From positions 4,774,001-4,838,000 of the forward strand of contig NC_071332.1 of NCBI RefSeq assembly GCF_010183535.1: a stretch of DNA of 64,000 bases. Direction: 5' to 3'. A program made the translations under genes and the position numbers. The first letter of the stretch is position 1; each line of letters starts with the position of its first letter. Of this stretch, positions 33,801 to 43,410 are shown one piece after another. The stretch is from Caenorhabditis remanei (lineage: Eukaryota > Nematoda > Chromadorea > Rhabditida > Rhabditidae). Under the pieces are notes generated by a model. It did not search any database, was not told the DNA's origin, and saw nothing but the letters and a program-made list of their open reading frames with translations.

Positions 33801-36800
33801 CATCCGGAATTCGAATTATTCCTTGCCAAAAACCTATAAATCATCGCCTTCCCAGCACAATCATCTAACGGATCCGAAATGTATTTGACCAATCGATTAA
33901 ACTGATCCTGAGTCGTTCGATTAGTGATTGCAAATAGATAAGTTATCTGCCAATCATCCATAAAATCTGGATCCATTGAAGGTGTTGGTGTGGGAGTCGT
34001 GAGTACTGTAGTCGTCGGTTCGAGAGTTGTGGGCGTGGCACACGCTTGGATAGTGTCATTGTTGCATTTTGCAGAGCCTTCTGACCCACAAGGTTTTATG
34101 CAGTTCTGGAATATCATTATTACTGTGGTTTGCAAGGTCTCCACGATTTTGAGATACTAAGCTTCTAATATCATCTGACTTTGAAGCTTCTTATTTAAAC
34201 TCCGTGATGTCTCACTGTTTCAAATTTAATTTCATTGTAAAGATCAAAACTCGCTCTACATTTTTTTAGTTGACTATTTTTTAAAAACTCTTCACGCTTT
34301 TGAGATATGCGTCTTTAAATATAACAAACTGAAAAGAGAGACGAAGAGAAACGAGACTGCCTGCCTTCTCTGCGTCTCTTTTTGTGATTTCCGACTCTTA
34401 AGGCGTATATCTCGAAAACATGAAGAGCTATTGGAAAACTGTCAAAAAATGTAGAATAGAGCATGATGTATTAAAAAATTGGCGATCGCGCTCTATTGAA
34501 ATCTGAAATACAACCTGAAAGTGGAGAGTTTCGGATGAAAAACATTTGACTTTTGAGCGGGATTCCTGGAGCCAGGTAATATGCGACGGTTTCAAACTTG
34601 TATTCAGCGTGTAGGTCTAGTCAAGCTCTATATTTTTGTAGTTAACAACTTTTTGATAGCTCTTCCCGTTTTCGAGATATGCATCTTCAAAGTTACCGAT
34701 TAGATAGAAAAAGAAAGAGAGGGCGCGCAGAGAAGACAGACACTCTCGTTTCTCTGCGTCTCCCCCACTCCCATCTCCCATCTTTAAAGACATGTAACTC
34801 GGCAGGTAAAACGGCTATCAAAAAAGTGTAAACTACAAAAATACAGCTCTTGACATGATCTACAAAGTGCACTAAGTTTCAAAACGCTGTAACTCATCCT
34901 AACTCCCTTAAAATCAGTCAAACTTCAAATGTTTTCGAAACTCACTTTCAACATATCCAAGCAGTTGAAATTGGGTACCACATAACTGTATTGGGCGTTG
35001 TATTGTTGGTAGATCATTTCCGTCGTAATATCTGGATTCCCTACGACTACAACTGTGAACGTGATACATCCAACACCCATAATCTTGCTCAACTCTTCGA
35101 CGACATCCGTCTGATTTGTCATGTTGAAGATACGATTTGTGATGAGAACGTAGTTATTGTAGAGACACGCCTTCTTTGTGGAACCAACTTTTTTTAGCTG
35201 GAAATTTAGTGTGTGTTGAAGGTATAGCTGGGAGGATTCGGAATCTGTTTTCAGATTTCAGCTTCACAGTCATCCAATTTCTGAAATGTTTCTTGAAAAC
35301 TCACATCGTCAATAAGCACATACGAAAAGTTGAATTGAGAAGTGACCGGTTGAACCGGGTCCATATCACTGTAATTCCCAACGTAACTCTTATAATCCAT
35401 GTATCCAAACTGTGTTTTACATTGATCAGCGTTGCAACATACCGCTTCGGGGACTGACTGAAAGTTTAAAAGTTTTTGAAGATTGAGAGCGTTTGACCAG
35501 ACATAACTAACTCAGAAATACAGCTAGTTCTTAGATTCTTTTAGAATCGTGTAGATCAAAACTAGCTCTTCATTTTTGTAGTTGACAGTTTTTGATAGCT
35601 CTTCACGCTTCTGAGATATACGCCTTGAAAGATGAGTCTCTAAAGATGACGAGATGACGAGAGGGAGACGCAGAGAAACGAAGGTGTCTGTCTTCTCTGC
35701 GTCTCTCCTTGTTGCTACCAACTTCGAACGCTTATATCTCGAAAACCTGCAGAGCTATCAAAAACTCTCAACTACAAAAATGTAGAGCTTGATTTGATCT
35801 ACACAACCTGTAAAATACACTCACCTCATTAAACATTGGATAAGCAAACACCGCATAACCAACACCTCTATTCATGCAAGTCTCAGTTGCGTCACTGATA
35901 AACGCTTGGACTTGTGTATAGTTTTCTTCCGAAGTAAAAGTTTTATCCAGATCGAGAAGGAAGACCACGTCGCATAGGTTTATCTGAAAATCCCTGTTTT
36001 AGTTGACGATGTTGAAAAGCTTGTTGTGAAATTGTTAGGGCTCTAACATTTTTCAAATACTATGGGTTTTGTAGATCAAAAATAGCTCTATATTTTTGTA
36101 GTTGACAGTTTTTTGATAGCTCTTCACGTTTTCAAGATATGCCTCTTTAAAGTTGGTAGTCGCAAAGAGAGACGCAGAGAAAGCAGACACTCTCGTTTCT
36201 CTGCGTCTCCCCATTTTCGTTGCATATCTTTAGAGGCGCATAACTCAAAAGCGTGAACAGCTATCAAAAAACTGTCAACTATAAAAATGTATAGAAAGTT
36301 TTAATCTACAATATACATATAAATACAACACTTGAATCGTTTATTGAAGAATGTTAACGCTTTGAAAGTCCAACCTTTTTTCACTACTTTCGAAGCGTTA
36401 TATCTCAAAATTTGAAATAGCTATCTAAAATCTTTTCAGTACAAAAATCAAGCCCATGACTTTATCTACACATTAATTATAAATTTTACTTGTTAAAATC
36501 GTATGCTAACTTCCAAACGTGACTATCAATCTCAACTTACCGAAGAGCTCCCATTATTGTAGGGAGGGTCCAATGTTCTTGAAAAATTATCATAATTACA
36601 CATATACATAGGATCTGTGATGACTGGGGTGTCATTTCCATCGGTTGCTGAAAATATATGGATTACGGTAGCTCCTTTTGACTACTGTAACATTATCAAG
36701 CATCGAACTACATTCTCGATATCAGAAGACACCCTTTTTAACGATTTGTAAACTTTCGAGAGAGTTATCAGTTCGTTTATGAAGCACATCTCTCTTTTCC

Positions 36801-36895
36801 TTAAACATCAATAACTCACCACAAAATTGGTCGCATAAAACAATGTAGAGATAGGAGAGGAGGAGAAGAAGTCGCCCGATTCGAAGAAACCACAT
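27809..36895 (-). CDS. VWA-type receptor tyrosine kinase, 988 aa
   Basis: Eleven exons on the - strand: 36895-36820, 36647-36541, 35983-35825, 35457-35305, 35197-34946, 34105-33730, 32631-32417, 32369-32101, 31232-30857, 30061-29311 and 28041-27809. All are in phase. Residues 1-21 are a signal peptide (LLLLLSYLYIVLC). Residues about 64-250 are VWA-like: CDVVFLLDLDKT (MIDAS-like), then GVGCITFTVVVVG. A Thr/Pro linker (about 275-295) precedes a second VWA-like module (about 300-475). The TM helix is at about 486-509. The kinase has G-loop GHGAYGHVFKG, AVK lysine about 593, HRDLAARN about 696, DFG about 719 and LPIKWLALESL, all intact, so it should be catalytically active. A basic Pro/Lys tail ends the protein. 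The ligand is unknown. The exon 9 donor (GTGAGT) is my choice; reading on meets a stop. Confidence 0.85.
28051..28194. repeat. MITE family A, copy 9
   Basis: TAATAGCTCGGCACAG to GTGTCGTGCTGATA, palindromic, in the last intron of the receptor kinase gene. Confidence 0.8.
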
Positions 36896-37870
36896 CGATT
36901 CGACGCATCCGTCGCGCCGCGACCTCAAGATTAGGAAAATTAGGAAAAAAATTGGAAATCGCGCTCTATTGAAATCTTGAAAGTAGAGAGTTTCGTAGAT
37001 TACTTTTGAGCGGGATTCCTGAAGCCAGGTGATAGGTGACGATTTCAAATTTGTATCGAACTTGTAGATCTAGCCAAGCTCTATACTTTTGTAGTTGACA
37101 ACTTTTCGATAGCTCTTCCCGTTTTCGAGATATCCGCTATCAAAGTTGGGAGCTATAAAGAGAGTCGCAGAGAAAGCAGACAGTCTCGTTTCTCTGCGCC
37201 TCTAGGGTTTTCCCTGATCTTTGAAGCCTCATATCTCAAAAGCGTGAAGAGCTATCAAAAAGTTTCCAACTTCAAAAATGACGAGCTCGTTTTGATCTAC
37301 ATAAGCAATGTAACTTTAACTAATTGAATTTGAAATCGACTGGTTTCAAATGCAATTAACATGGTCAGGAAAAGTCCAACTAGTTTCAAACTTATATTTG
37401 TTGTGTAGATCTAGTCAAGCTCAATATATTTGTAGTTGACAACTTTTTGATAGCTTTTCACGTTTTCGAGATATGCTCCTTCAAAGTTGGTAGTCGCAAA
37501 GAGAGACACAGAGAAAGCAGACACTCTCGTTTCTCTGCGTCTCCCCATTTTAGTTGCTTATCTTTAGAGGCGTATAACTCAAAAGCGTGACAAGCTATCA
37601 AAAAGTTGTCAACTACAAAAATGAAGATTTAGGATTGAGCTATATTTTTATAGGTTTTAGTTTTATGATAGCTATTCACGTTTTCGAGATATACGCCTTC
37701 AAAGTTGGAATCCGCGAAGAGAGACGCAGAGAAGGCAGACACTCTCGTTTCTCTGCGCGTCCAGTGTTGTTACTTATCTTTGAAGCCTCATATCTCAAAA
37801 GTATAAAGAGCTATCAAAAAACTTCCAACTAGAAAAATGAAGAGCTCGTTTTGATCTACACAACGTATGT
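28740..37870. repeat. Hairpin family C: about 17 copies in receptor-kinase introns and upstream
   Basis: The unit is about 240 bp. The left arm reads TGTAGATCAAAA, GTAGTTGACAACTTTTTGAT, AGCTCTTCACG and TTTGAGATATGCGCC. The centre is GAGAGACGCAGAGAA and TTCTCTGCGTCTCTC, and the right arm is the complement ending TTTTGATCTACA. Approximate copies are at 28757-29213, 30153-30270 (half), 30525-30771, 31248-31372 (half), 31650-31880, 31880-32056, 32664-32897, 32890-33096, 33222-33300 (part), 33392-33643, 34239-34475, 34614-34862, 35551-35802, 36070-36308, 37065-37302, 37411-37640 and 37641-37857. None lies in an exon. Only the two shortest introns and one of 172 bp lack a copy. Confidence 0.85.
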
Positions 37871-38892
37871 AAATATGGACAAAGAAAATTAATTTTGTGC
37901 TCGTGACAAACTCTAAAAGTTGACTAATGTTTACAGAAAGCTATTCAATTTTGTAACTTTCTTTCTGGTTCGCCTCCTGTCGACCCAACAATTTTTTTCA
38001 AACTAAAAACTCTCAAAGATTCAATGAAACATCAAAATCAGAAGAAATTTTTCAAATTGAATAATACGCCCAAAAATGATTAAATGTCGAAACTAAAATA
38101 AAACAACTGATAAAATAACTCAATTCTGGTTCTTAACTTTTTCTCTGCCCTCTCCTTTGCATCGGAAGCATTATCGTATTTCAGTATTAGCAACAAAAAA
38201 AAATATTTAAAAGAAAACAAAAATTTTTGCTTGGGGGAGACTCGAACCCGCGATGGTAGGAGTGACTGCAAAACTTGTTATCGCTTAGGCTATGCGCACC
38301 ACGTAAAATAGGGCGTGGAGGGCTGTGATAAATCTGCTGTTAGCGCAATATTCAGCAAACGAAATTCTTCTATCCTATTTTCAGAATATCAGATTTTCTG
38401 AAGAAAAAATTGGAAGCGAGTCCATAAAACAGTACGAATTATAGCAATAAAAAGTGAAGAACGCGAAAAATGACAGCGCCACAGGGTCAAAATCGATACT
38501 TCACGAGCGAAAATTGCTGCTCTTCCAGTGCTTGTGTGTCACCACTCTCCTCGCTGGTTATCATCATCATCTCCTAATCAAATTAGCAGAGAGTGAAGAG
38601 ACTAACACTAACAAAATGTTACCGATAACAGTCATCTAATACTCGGTCACACACATGTATGTGTGTGTCGTGACTGGGTGAGAAAAGTTGGGGAAATGGT
38701 GTCAGGATATAAATGAGAAGCGGGTTTATTTGGATGGGACTTGATGAGAATTTTGAGTAACGGGACGAAAACAAAAACAAAGAAAACATTATAAAAACCT
38801 GCATAACATGAAATTAAAATTGAACTGGGAAACTTATTACTCACAATTGTCAAGGCACATACTTTTTACATAAAAAGAGAGTCTAGGGATGA
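36896..38892. other. Intergenic region upstream of the receptor kinase
   Basis: Contains three family C hairpins (37065-37857), a tRNA-like sequence (38230-38303) and otherwise AT-rich DNA with no conserved exon. The kinase promoter and the CNPPD1 3' UTR must lie here. Confidence 0.5.
38230..38303 (-). other. tRNA-like sequence
   Basis: On the - strand: GTGCGCATAGCCTAAGCG (A-box-like) and GCGGGTTCGAGTCTC (B box), followed by CCCCCAAGCAAAAATTTTTG with a T run. It has no convincing acceptor stem. It belongs to the set of tRNA-like sequences in this half of the window. Confidence 0.5.
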
Positions 38893-40194
38893 TTATTTTA
38901 TAAAAATATCAAAATTCTGACGATAGCAAGAAAGATATGGTGAAAGGGCGAGTCGGAATCTATCGATAGCTCGACGTGCGGATTCGAAGGGGCAGATTCC
39001 CGTCTCCGTTCCGTTCTCCTTTTCGTACTCGGCGTCTTCTTCGTAGTTCATCCACTTCGTCTCACGGTTGAATTCAAATGCGAACTCATCGATTGCGTCA
39101 TCGGATCGGGTTCGTGGCGACAGGAAGACTGGCGAAAAGGTCTGATTGTTGTCCTTGGCAGTGACGTTGACATCGGTCGAAGTCGATGGCTCCGAGACAG
39201 TGGAGAGGGTGGTCGACATCAGAGCAAGCGTGAGACAGTAGATAAGGGAGGTCGAGCTGATGAATTCGATGAGTTGTTTGACAATGTCGAGGATTGGGAT
39301 CATTGAACTCTGAAAATTATAAAATCCATACAAGACACCCGAGAAAAATATAAAACTAACCAATTGCAATAACTCGTTGTACGTGGCGAAGTCATTCTTT
39401 TCCATAAAATCGCCGGCAACCCATTTTTCCATCTTTTCCAAATACTTCTCGAATTCGTCGTTTTTAACGGCTACATTCCAGTCCTGAAATGGAAAAATTG
39501 CAATGGAACGAAAAACAATACAACTTTTCTAAAAGAATGTAAAAACTAACCAATTTCTCAACCAATTCCCATTCTTGCTTATTCAATTCATTCGGATCCA
39601 TTTTCAGCGATTCCGCCCATTCTGTGTTCGAGACTCGATCATAGGTGTCGGTATCATGCATATATTTGGAGGCGAGGACAAGAGCTGGTACATAGAGGGA
39701 GACGGGATCGGTGGCTTCGAAATATTCCTTATTTTGGTCTCTCAAACGATCCAAATAGACAAGTGCGACGACGAGAGTGCAGGGATCGGCGAACCCACAT
39801 TTGGAGATCATAGAAGATGTGTTGGGTTCCAGATAGTCGAATGTGCATTTCTTGTCAAAGTAGTCAACGATTAATTCTGAAAAACAGGAAGGTTATATTT
39901 TTTGAACGAGAAAGTCGAGTTTTAATAAGTAAAAAATCATTTTTAGCAAATTTTCTTTCGGAATATTGCATTTTATCCGATTACCCGATATTCAAGGCAT
40001 TTACTAGAGAAAAACAACATGTTTGGGATGAAAAACGATTTTTTACTTTAACACAGCCGATATTTATCATGTTCACCCTATTCAAACTCACGAGAAAGTG
40101 GATAATTGAGTGTAGCAGGTTGTTTCGTCCCATAGTTCAGCGATCGCTTCATCCTTTTCCGGATCTTGCGGAAATCAGGGAACAGTGGTGCCAT
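38893..40194 (-). CDS. CNPPD1: CNPPD1-type cyclin-like membrane protein, 322 aa
   Basis: Four exons on the - strand: 40194-40092, 39876-39551, 39483-39361 and 39309-38893, in phase. The N-terminus FRKIRKRMKRSLNYG resembles the start of human CNPPD1. Exon 2 has the Pho80-type cyclin box: GFADPCTLVVALVYLDRLRD, then ASKYMHDTDTYD, EWAESLKMDPNELNKQEWEL and an LDW at the following junction. Exon 4 starts with a hydrophobic stretch (EFISSTSLIYCLTLALM, about 190-210), as in the vertebrate protein, and continues into an acidic, low-complexity tail. The cyclin box is partial and the CDK partner is not established for the family. The gene is divergent from the attf-2-like gene (716 bp apart). Confidence 0.85.
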
Positions 40195-40910
40195 CTCTGA
40201 AGAAGTAAGAGTTGGAAATGTGATGTTCCGAACGAAAAATGACAAAATATTGAGAAAAATCGATAAATCGACGATCACGTGATTGTTTTCAGATTATTTT
40301 GCATCAATTGAACGCTTTTTGATTCTCTAAAATAGCGAAAACTAGAGAAGCGAGACGAGAAAAAGAAAAAGAGACCACAAACCGGGAGGGCTGTGTATCG
40401 CCGCCCGTGCTGAGGTGAGTCGCCGCGCAGGCCGCGACGCGCCCCCTCGCGTAGCGGTCGTCATTGTCGCACCTCCCGCCAAAATAAATTTCGAATTTTT
40501 AAACTTTCGTGCTAATTTAACAAATCAGGAATTAAGAAATAATTGCGATTTTACCTGAAAATGATTACTTGACAATTCGAAAAACGTAAATCAATGGAGA
40601 AATAATTAAATTAGAAGCAAAAACTGGACGAATTCCGACGAAAAACTTGTGAAAGACATTGATAGCCTAATTTTTGTTCTAAACTTTTTTCAGGTCGATG
40701 CGCGGCGCCAAATGTTGAAATTTAGGTGTCTTCACACATTTTTTCGTCGAAAAATCGTTACTCTCGCAATAGGAATGCATGTTTTGCTCGTTTCCATCAT
40801 TGTTTACCATCACAATCTTCGGTTTTAACTTTTCTTAGATTTTTGCTTGTCGATTCGTTTTTATTCCGTTTTCCTCAGAATTTTAAACGAAAAAATATGA
40901 ATTTGCAGCC
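40195..40910. promoter_or_regulatory. Divergent promoter region (CNPPD1 / AT-hook gene)
   Basis: A 716 bp interval between divergent starts. It has a GC-rich core at about 40385-40485 (GCGCAGGCCGCGACGCGCCC), unusual in this AT-rich window, and a good TTTGCAG acceptor at 40908 immediately before the + strand start, a likely SL1 site. A further acceptor-like TTTTTTCAG lies at about 40693. Confidence 0.5.
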
Positions 40911-42661
40911 ATGTCGGACGAAACTGCATCTATATCCGAAGTGCCCGTCAAGGACACCGAAACCATCAAGGCTGCAGGAGACGCCGCTCCAGGTTTGTAA
41001 AAATTACGTTTCCTGATTTTACTCTCTACATTTCAGAAACTAAGGAGTCAACCATTGCGACAGAGTCCAACGGAAGCTCAAATCATCAGAATGGGGATGC
41101 CACCAAGACAGAGGTTAGTATTTTTGATGCCAAACTAGAATGTCCTATATATTCAAACAATTTCAGGCTTCCACTGAAGAAACGAAGGTAGAGGAACCTG
41201 AAAAGAAAGCCGACGCTCCAGAAGCAACCAGTGCTGCTCAAGTTGAGAAGGCTCCAGTTGAGCAAGAAAAGACCGCCGCTGTTGTTACTGAAGCTGAGGT
41301 TGGTCCCTTTTCAATTTTCTACGTGCTGTTATACGCGTTTTCTTTGATTAGCTAGATACTGGCATGTTGAGATTAATTTTGCCGGGTTGCAAAAGGAAAT
41401 GAAGCGAGATTTGTTTATGTGACGGAAGTACTCGCGTTGGCATAGCAACAAAGGGAGAGGCAAGCAAAACCTAGGTTTCTATATTAAAACTCGATAGCTA
41501 CATAGTTAGATTACTTACTTGAGCTCCCAGCTAGATATATAATTCGCCGCTTTGCGTGAAAAAAGAAAGTAACAATGGTGAGTTATTTACCTTGCTAACA
41601 ATTATTATTTGCTCAGCGAAACTCGTTTTAATTGCGAAAATTCCAGACAAAGGAGGAAGTTCCACCTGTCGTCGAGGAGAAGAAGACCGATGTTCCAGAA
41701 GCTGCCGCTGCTGTTGTCGAAGAAAAAAAGCCAGAAGAAGCTGTTGCCGCTGAAGAGAAGAAGGAGGAAACAGCTCCAGTAGAGACTAAAACCGAAGCCG
41801 TCGCACCTGAGCCAGAAGCCAAAAAGGAAGAAGCTCCAGTTGTCGAAGCAGAAAAGAAGGAAACATCTACTGCAGAGAAAAAAGAAGCTGCTGCTGAGAC
41901 TGAAGAGAAGAAGGAGACCGAGGCTTCAAAGACTGAAACCGAAGCTGTTGATGAGTCTGTTGCAGAAGACGGCGAAGCAGAGACTTCGGCAGTTGCGGCT
42001 ACTCCAACGACGGCACGCAGAGGACGCGGAAGACCACCAAATCCAAATTCCGTTGCTAAAGCTGCTGTCGCTTCTGAGAAAAAGAGAACTCCAAAAACAA
42101 AGGCTGCTCCGAATCCGGAATCGATTGCTGCTAGCCGACCACGTCGATCCACATCGAGCAGAGTCGACTATGCTAACTCTGATACCAGCACAGTTCTCGC
42201 TGAGGTAGACGACGAGATTCCAGGAAAGTTGTTCAAGGGACGCAGAGGACCACGCGGGAAGATCACGAAATATGTGTCCGATTCGGATGGTGCTCCATCT
42301 GATGACGATGATGTCGACTTTGGAAAGAAGAAGAAGGGTGGACGTGGAAAGGCGGCTGCTGCCCCAAGAGGACGTCCAGCATCATCATCCAGACCAACTC
42401 GCGCTGCTGCCAACAAGAGAAAGACTAAGGTAATCATAAAGAAAAGTCTATTTAGACTATTTAACTTATTTGCAGGATTACTCCGACGAGTCAAACGAGG
42501 ACGAAATCGAGTACGACGATAAGAGCGATGAGGACGAGGTTTCTCCAAAGAAGAAGGCCAGAACTGGACCAAAGCCTCCTCGTGGCGGAGTTGAAGCCGA
42601 GGATGAGGATGAAGAGGGCGAGGATGAGGAGATGGTCGGAGGCGAAGAGGTTGAAGCCTAA
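40911..42661 (+). CDS. attf-2: AT-hook chromatin protein, attf-2-like, 419 aa
   Basis: Five exons: 40911-40992, 41037-41113, 41167-41298, 41647-42429 and 42476-42661, in phase. The N-terminal 215 residues are low-complexity Glu/Lys/Ala/Val (EEKK and AETEEKKE repeats). An AT-hook, ARRGRGRPPN, lies at about 219-228, and a second PRGRP patch at about 337. The C-terminus alternates acidic tracts (SDDDDVDFGKKKKGG, EDEDEEGEDEE) with basic KKKARTGPKPPRGG. This composition fits a minor-groove-binding HMGA-like nuclear protein. The symbol rests on local gene order (next to PLD3-like and PiT genes, as I recall for F09G2.9) and on the AT-hook, not on an alignment. A one-codon alternative first exon may exist at 41575. 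Confidence 0.8.
41570..41577 (+). promoter_or_regulatory. Possible alternative one-codon first exon
   Basis: In intron 3 the sequence AGTAACAATGGTGAGTTATT places an ATG directly before a consensus GTGAGT donor. Splicing to exon 4 at 41647 would be in frame and start the protein with Met-Thr-Lys-Glu-Glu, dropping the first three exons. This is inference from the sequence only. Confidence 0.35.
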
Positions 42662-43410
42662 ATTTCATAGGTTTCCCTATTATGTACTGGTCATTTTCAA
42701 CTATCTCATTCCCCTCTTCATTTCGTTCATCATGCCAACCTCCCCGACATCATAAGTCACCCATAGAACGCCTAGACTCCGAACATTGCATTTTCGTTTT
42801 CTGTTCTATGTTTTCGTTCTGTGAATTGAAACTGTTGTACTACCTATTTTATATCGCAAAGTTCTCAAGCCTATCTTTTTATTCTAAAACCGATTGCTGT
42901 ATTTATTTATTTTTATTCCAAACCCCTCCTGTTCCCGCTGTTTCTATATTGAGGTCTCGTTTCTCTTTCTCTGTTCATTTACCCCCACTGATTTAATCAA
43001 AGTATAAGTACATCGACTCAATTATTCTGATATCATCACATCGTCTATCCGTTTCTCTTACTGTTGAAACGTATATACTCTGTGCAAATATTGATGAGTA
43101 CTTGAATCATTTTACCCCCAATTTCCGCTATCTTATAGCGTCTATCACTGTTGAGATCACCCCTAAATACCACTCCCCAGTTTTCTCCCACATTGCCGCC
43201 TAGAAGGTATTCCTTTTCTTTTTTTCAAATTTTCGACAAAAAACTAAAATGTCATCATCCTTTTCCAAGAAAAAATAAATTATTTTAATCCCGGGAAATC
43301 AGTCTCCCCCAAAATATTTCAGGTGCCCTTTAGGAGTTTCCCCTAGTATTAATATTGATGTTGTACTCGTATATAGAAATGCAGCCTATTCGATTTCAGG
43401 TGGTTTCTAG
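42662..43410 (+). promoter_or_regulatory. 3' UTR and candidate intercistronic region
   Basis: About 600 bp of pyrimidine-rich 3' UTR-like sequence ends with an AATAAA at about 43274-43280. A GATTTCAG acceptor follows at 43399, about 110 bp later and 11 bp before the next ATG. That spacing fits an SL2 trans-splice site in a two-gene operon with the PLD3-like gene. Confidence 0.45.

Noticed and set aside
41628..42152. 174-codon open frame antisense to the AT-hook gene
   Set aside because: It is the mirror of the Glu/Lys/Ala-rich coding exon; low-complexity sense sequence often leaves the antisense open.
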